64,000 bases of DNA from Neptuniibacter sp. Its GTDB lineage: Bacteria > Pseudomonadota > Gammaproteobacteria > Pseudomonadales > Balneatricaceae. Below, one piece after another: positions 61,776 through 64,000 of this stretch. The translations under genes were made by a program, and so were the position numbers. How positions within the stretch are numbered: the stretch's first letter is position 1; each line of letters begins with the position of its first letter. The notes below the pieces were generated by a model. That model made no database searches. It worked only from the letters and a program-made list of their open reading frames with translations, and was not told the origin of the DNA. The stretch spans positions 1 to 64,000 of the forward strand of contig NZ_JAAEQH010000270.1 in the NCBI RefSeq assembly GCF_024231755.1, given 5' to 3'.

Positions 61776-64000
61776 ATGGAAGCGTTACTACCCACCGTTT
61801 GATTCGCATAACCTTAATGAATTGGTATTTGTTTAGTAGTGAGGATCTTGAGGTGGATGCTGCTAGCGTCATGATAAGTGGAGCGAATGGCGCGGGTAAA
61901 AGTTCTATTATTGATGCTATTCAAACCGTTTTAAGTGGCGGTAATGAAAATGCGATATCTATGAATGCTCAGAGTAGCAATAGCCAGAAGTCATCAAGGA
62001 GTATTCAAAGCTACGCTTTAGGTGTTGTTGATGATCAGAAATCAGGAGGGGGCCTTGCTGCTTGCCGTAGTGAATCTAATACCTATATCGCGCTTACCTT
62101 TAGAAGGCCGGATGGTAGTCACTATGCACTTGGAATGGGTTTTTATGCTCGGTCGGGTGATAGCAAAGTTAAGAAACTGTGGTTTGTAACAAACGGCTAT
62201 AGCCTGTCGTCAATTGACTTTATGGATGGCAGTCGGGTCATGACCCTTAATGACTTCCAGCGTCGCATTAAGGCTATGGACACATCTGTGATGCTTGCAA
62301 AAAACTCAAAAGGCTTTCGATTTGATTATTGTCAGTTAATGTCTCAGACCGGTGCTGGCCTCCAGATTTCACCTGATCCGATGTGGCAAGCTATTAAGAA
62401 CGGAATAGCTTATCGCGGTGAAAAAAGTATTTCAGATTTCATTCGTAGCTTTATTCTTCCGGCTGAAGATCTTGACATTAATCGTCTACACAATGATTAC
62501 AAAGAACATGAACGCATATTGGATTTAATAGAGAAGACAGAAGATGAAATTAAGTCGCTTAACAGCCTTCTGAATCACTATCGCCTATATGAAACGCGTA
62601 TGGTTGATAGCGTATGCTATGGGTGGGTAACTGCGGAAGCATCGCTTTCAGCTTTTGATCTTCGTATCGAGCAGGCAGAAGAGAAGCTTAGATCTCTAAA
62701 TGAAGAACTTCAGGTGCTGTTGGATCGTCAATCAGAAATGGAATCTGAAGAGTCTGAAATAAATCGTAGACGTGATGACGCTCGAGATTTGTTTAAAGGG
62801 TCAGATACGTTTCAAGCATTAGAAAAGCATGGAGAGAGTATAAGTTTAGCGACAGCTCGTATTGATGAGTCTGAAAAAAAGCTTCAAGTAGCTAAGCAAG
62901 CTTTGGCTAAATTTCTGAATTCAAATTGTCCTACTGGATTGTCTACGGAATTTATAAACAGATATAGAGAGCTTCACACTAACCTTGAGGCTGTTTCAGA
63001 TTTAACTGAAGATCCTCTGATTCCTTGGCCTGCGCATGAACAGCAAGGGCCACAAATACGCGAAGCGGTAAGCGCTTTCTTTGGGCTCCAACAGGCGTTG
63101 TCTGAAGAACGGGATGCTGCAAAAGATCGAATGGCTGAAGCTGAAAGACATTACAAAGAATTAAAAAATACAGTACAAAAGCTCGAATCTGGTGAAACTC
63201 CTCTTTCAGAGCCCACTAATGAAATTGTAAGCATCCTAGAAACTCAAGGAATCACAGCGGTTCCTGTATGTGAGCTTTGTTCGATCAGTGATAGTAGTTG
63301 GCAAGAAGGTATAGAAAGATACCTGGGTAGAAATCGTGAAGCGTTGGTTATCCAGAATGGTGATTATACTCATGCCTTAAAAGTATATAGGAGAACAATA
63401 CGCGACAATCGAACTAGAGTTTCTCTTCGCGGCGTTCGTTTAGTAAACCCTGACTATGATTTTGGTTATTCAGGGTGCCCAAAACCTGGCACAGCTGCAG
63501 AGTTAATAGAGTCAGATAACGTTGTTGCATTAACCTTTTTACGTGGTCTGTTGTGGTCTGTTAATTTGGTACATACGGAAGATGAATTGCGTAAAGAAAA
63601 GCGTGCAATTACACCGGATGGTATGGTCGCAGCAAACGGGACTATTAGCGGCGGAAACACTATCAAAGGGGTTCTGATTGGCAAAGATGCTCGGAGGCGA
63701 TATGCATCGGTAATGCAAACTGAACTGAATGAAGCCTTAAACCTATATAGTTCTCAGCAAGGGGAATTTAAGCCGGTAGATCGTTTTAATACGTCATTTC
63801 TGACAGATCTAAGCAATCTAGAGCGAGACTGTATCCAAATTGAATCTCTGTACGAAAAAATTCAAAGAGATAGGGCGGCTGTTCAGGATTCAAATAAACT
63901 GATGCAGGAGATTCGAGAAAGTTCCGATAGTTCGCTAGAGGAGGCATTTAACCTCGCAGAACAGGTTCTTAAAAAATTCAACGAAGAAAAAACCAAGATC
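61772..64000 (+). CDS. jetC: Wadjet JetC SMC-like ATPase (partial, runs off right edge)
   Basis: The first 743 codons are present. Walker A is GANGAGKSS at 37-45, in an N-terminal ATPase head with the MukB/JetC type insertion. A long coiled coil begins near residue 240. A hinge-like globular region (about 490-650) includes PDGMVAANGTISGG, and a second coiled-coil arm follows. The C-terminal Walker B half and jetD (the TOPRIM nuclease) must lie beyond 64000. JetC extrudes DNA loops, and JetD cuts when the loop is small and circular. Confidence 0.88.
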   Translation, partial: MNGSVTTHRLIRITLMNWYLFSSEDLEVDAASVMISGANGAGKSSIIDAIQTVLSGGNENAISMNAQSSNSQKSSRSIQSYALGVVDDQKSGGGLAACRSESNTYIALTFRRPDGSHYALGMGFYARSGDSKVKKLWFVTNGYSLSSIDFMDGSRVMTLNDFQRRIKAMDTSVMLAKNSKGFRFDYCQLMSQTGAGLQISPDPMWQAIKNGIAYRGEKSISDFIRSFILPAEDLDINRLHNDYKEHERILDLIEKTEDEIKSLNSLLNHYRLYETRMVDSVCYGWVTAEASLSAFDLRIEQAEEKLRSLNEELQVLLDRQSEMESEESEINRRRDDARDLFKGSDTFQALEKHGESISLATARIDESEKKLQVAKQALAKFLNSNCPTGLSTEFINRYRELHTNLEAVSDLTEDPLIPWPAHEQQGPQIREAVSAFFGLQQALSEERDAAKDRMAEAERHYKELKNTVQKLESGETPLSEPTNEIVSILETQGITAVPVCELCSISDSSWQEGIERYLGRNREALVIQNGDYTHALKVYRRTIRDNRTRVSLRGVRLVNPDYDFGYSGCPKPGTAAELIESDNVVALTFLRGLLWSVNLVHTEDELRKEKRAITPDGMVAANGTISGGNTIKGVLIGKDARRRYASVMQTELNEALNLYSSQQGEFKPVDRFNTSFLTDLSNLERDCIQIESLYEKIQRDRAAVQDSNKLMQEIRESSDSSLEEAFNLAEQVLKKFNEEKTKI

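Larger units (their letters stand above)
37741..64000. mobile_element. Defence island inserted in topB (right end beyond window)
   Basis: Left edge at the break of topB (about 37735-37745). Contents in order: four recombination genes, a full-length topB, then defence-type cargo (methyltransferase/helicase/GIY-YIG unit, Gabija-like pair, WYL regulator, Wadjet). Nearly all genes point right with short or overlapping junctions, and the composition is visibly AT-richer than the flanking core. The right boundary and the 3' half of the original topB would be beyond 64000. Confidence 0.75.

Noticed and set aside
1-64000. CRISPR array
   Set aside because: No regularly spaced repeats of 23-40 bases with unique spacers were seen, and no cas genes.

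Overview
The window looks like part of a gammaproteobacterial chromosome, probably a marine Oceanospirillales-type organism. This rests on a UbiF-type ubiquinone hydroxylase, DbpA, RadD, FldB, SrkA, a DUF2058 protein and a phasin with an Ala/Lys/Pro tail. The assignment is an inference from gene content, not a measured placement.

Layout. (a) 1-5033 is accessory DNA: a RadC-type protein, a glycine-zipper/zinc-ribbon protein, a HigBA toxin-antitoxin pair, an M15 peptidase, a membrane protein and a decayed Mor-type phage activator. Two copies of a tRNA 3' end plus its terminator (2954-3024 and 4963-5033) suggest two tandem integrations into one tRNA(Ser)-like gene whose body lies left of the window. 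(b) 5184-27425 is ordinary chromosome: TonB receptor, dbpA, ubiF-like, phasin, PreP-like M16C protease, DMT transporter, hpf, FIST-chemoreceptor, fldB, a CHASE2 cyclase/SH3/M48 operon, GNAT, methyltransferase, a DUF47-Pit phosphate operon with two Pho-box pairs, and radD. (c) 27708-31053 is a run of small orphan genes in the style of integron cassettes, with one well-formed attC site at 29179-29252 and no integrase in view. (d) 31056-37073 is core again: DUF1223, DUF5610, CPA2 antiporter, DUF2058, srkA. (e) From about 37741 to the right edge lies an AT-richer island that breaks the chromosomal topB just after the codons for the VGRVQ motif.

The island begins with four consecutive recombination genes: three large tyrosine-recombinase-type proteins and a small coiled-coil protein. 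A full-length, divergent topB of its own follows. The cargo is then a small orphan gene, a Sel1/SEC-C protein, a four-gene unit (excisionase-like HTH, MmeI-like adenine/cytosine-N methyltransferase, SF2 helicase, GIY-YIG-type nuclease), a Gabija-like pair (OLD-type ATPase/TOPRIM nuclease plus UvrD helicase), a divergent WYL repressor, and Wadjet jetA-jetB-jetC. jetC runs off the right end.

Working together: the island reads as a defence island moved by a multi-recombinase module that targets topB and brings a replacement copy. The methyltransferase/helicase/GIY-YIG unit is the best candidate for a poorly described restriction-like system. The WYL regulator (BrxR/CapW-like) sits across a perfect 29-bp palindrome from jetA. 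Candidate -35 boxes for both directions lie in its two arms, which suggests one repressor controlling itself and Wadjet.
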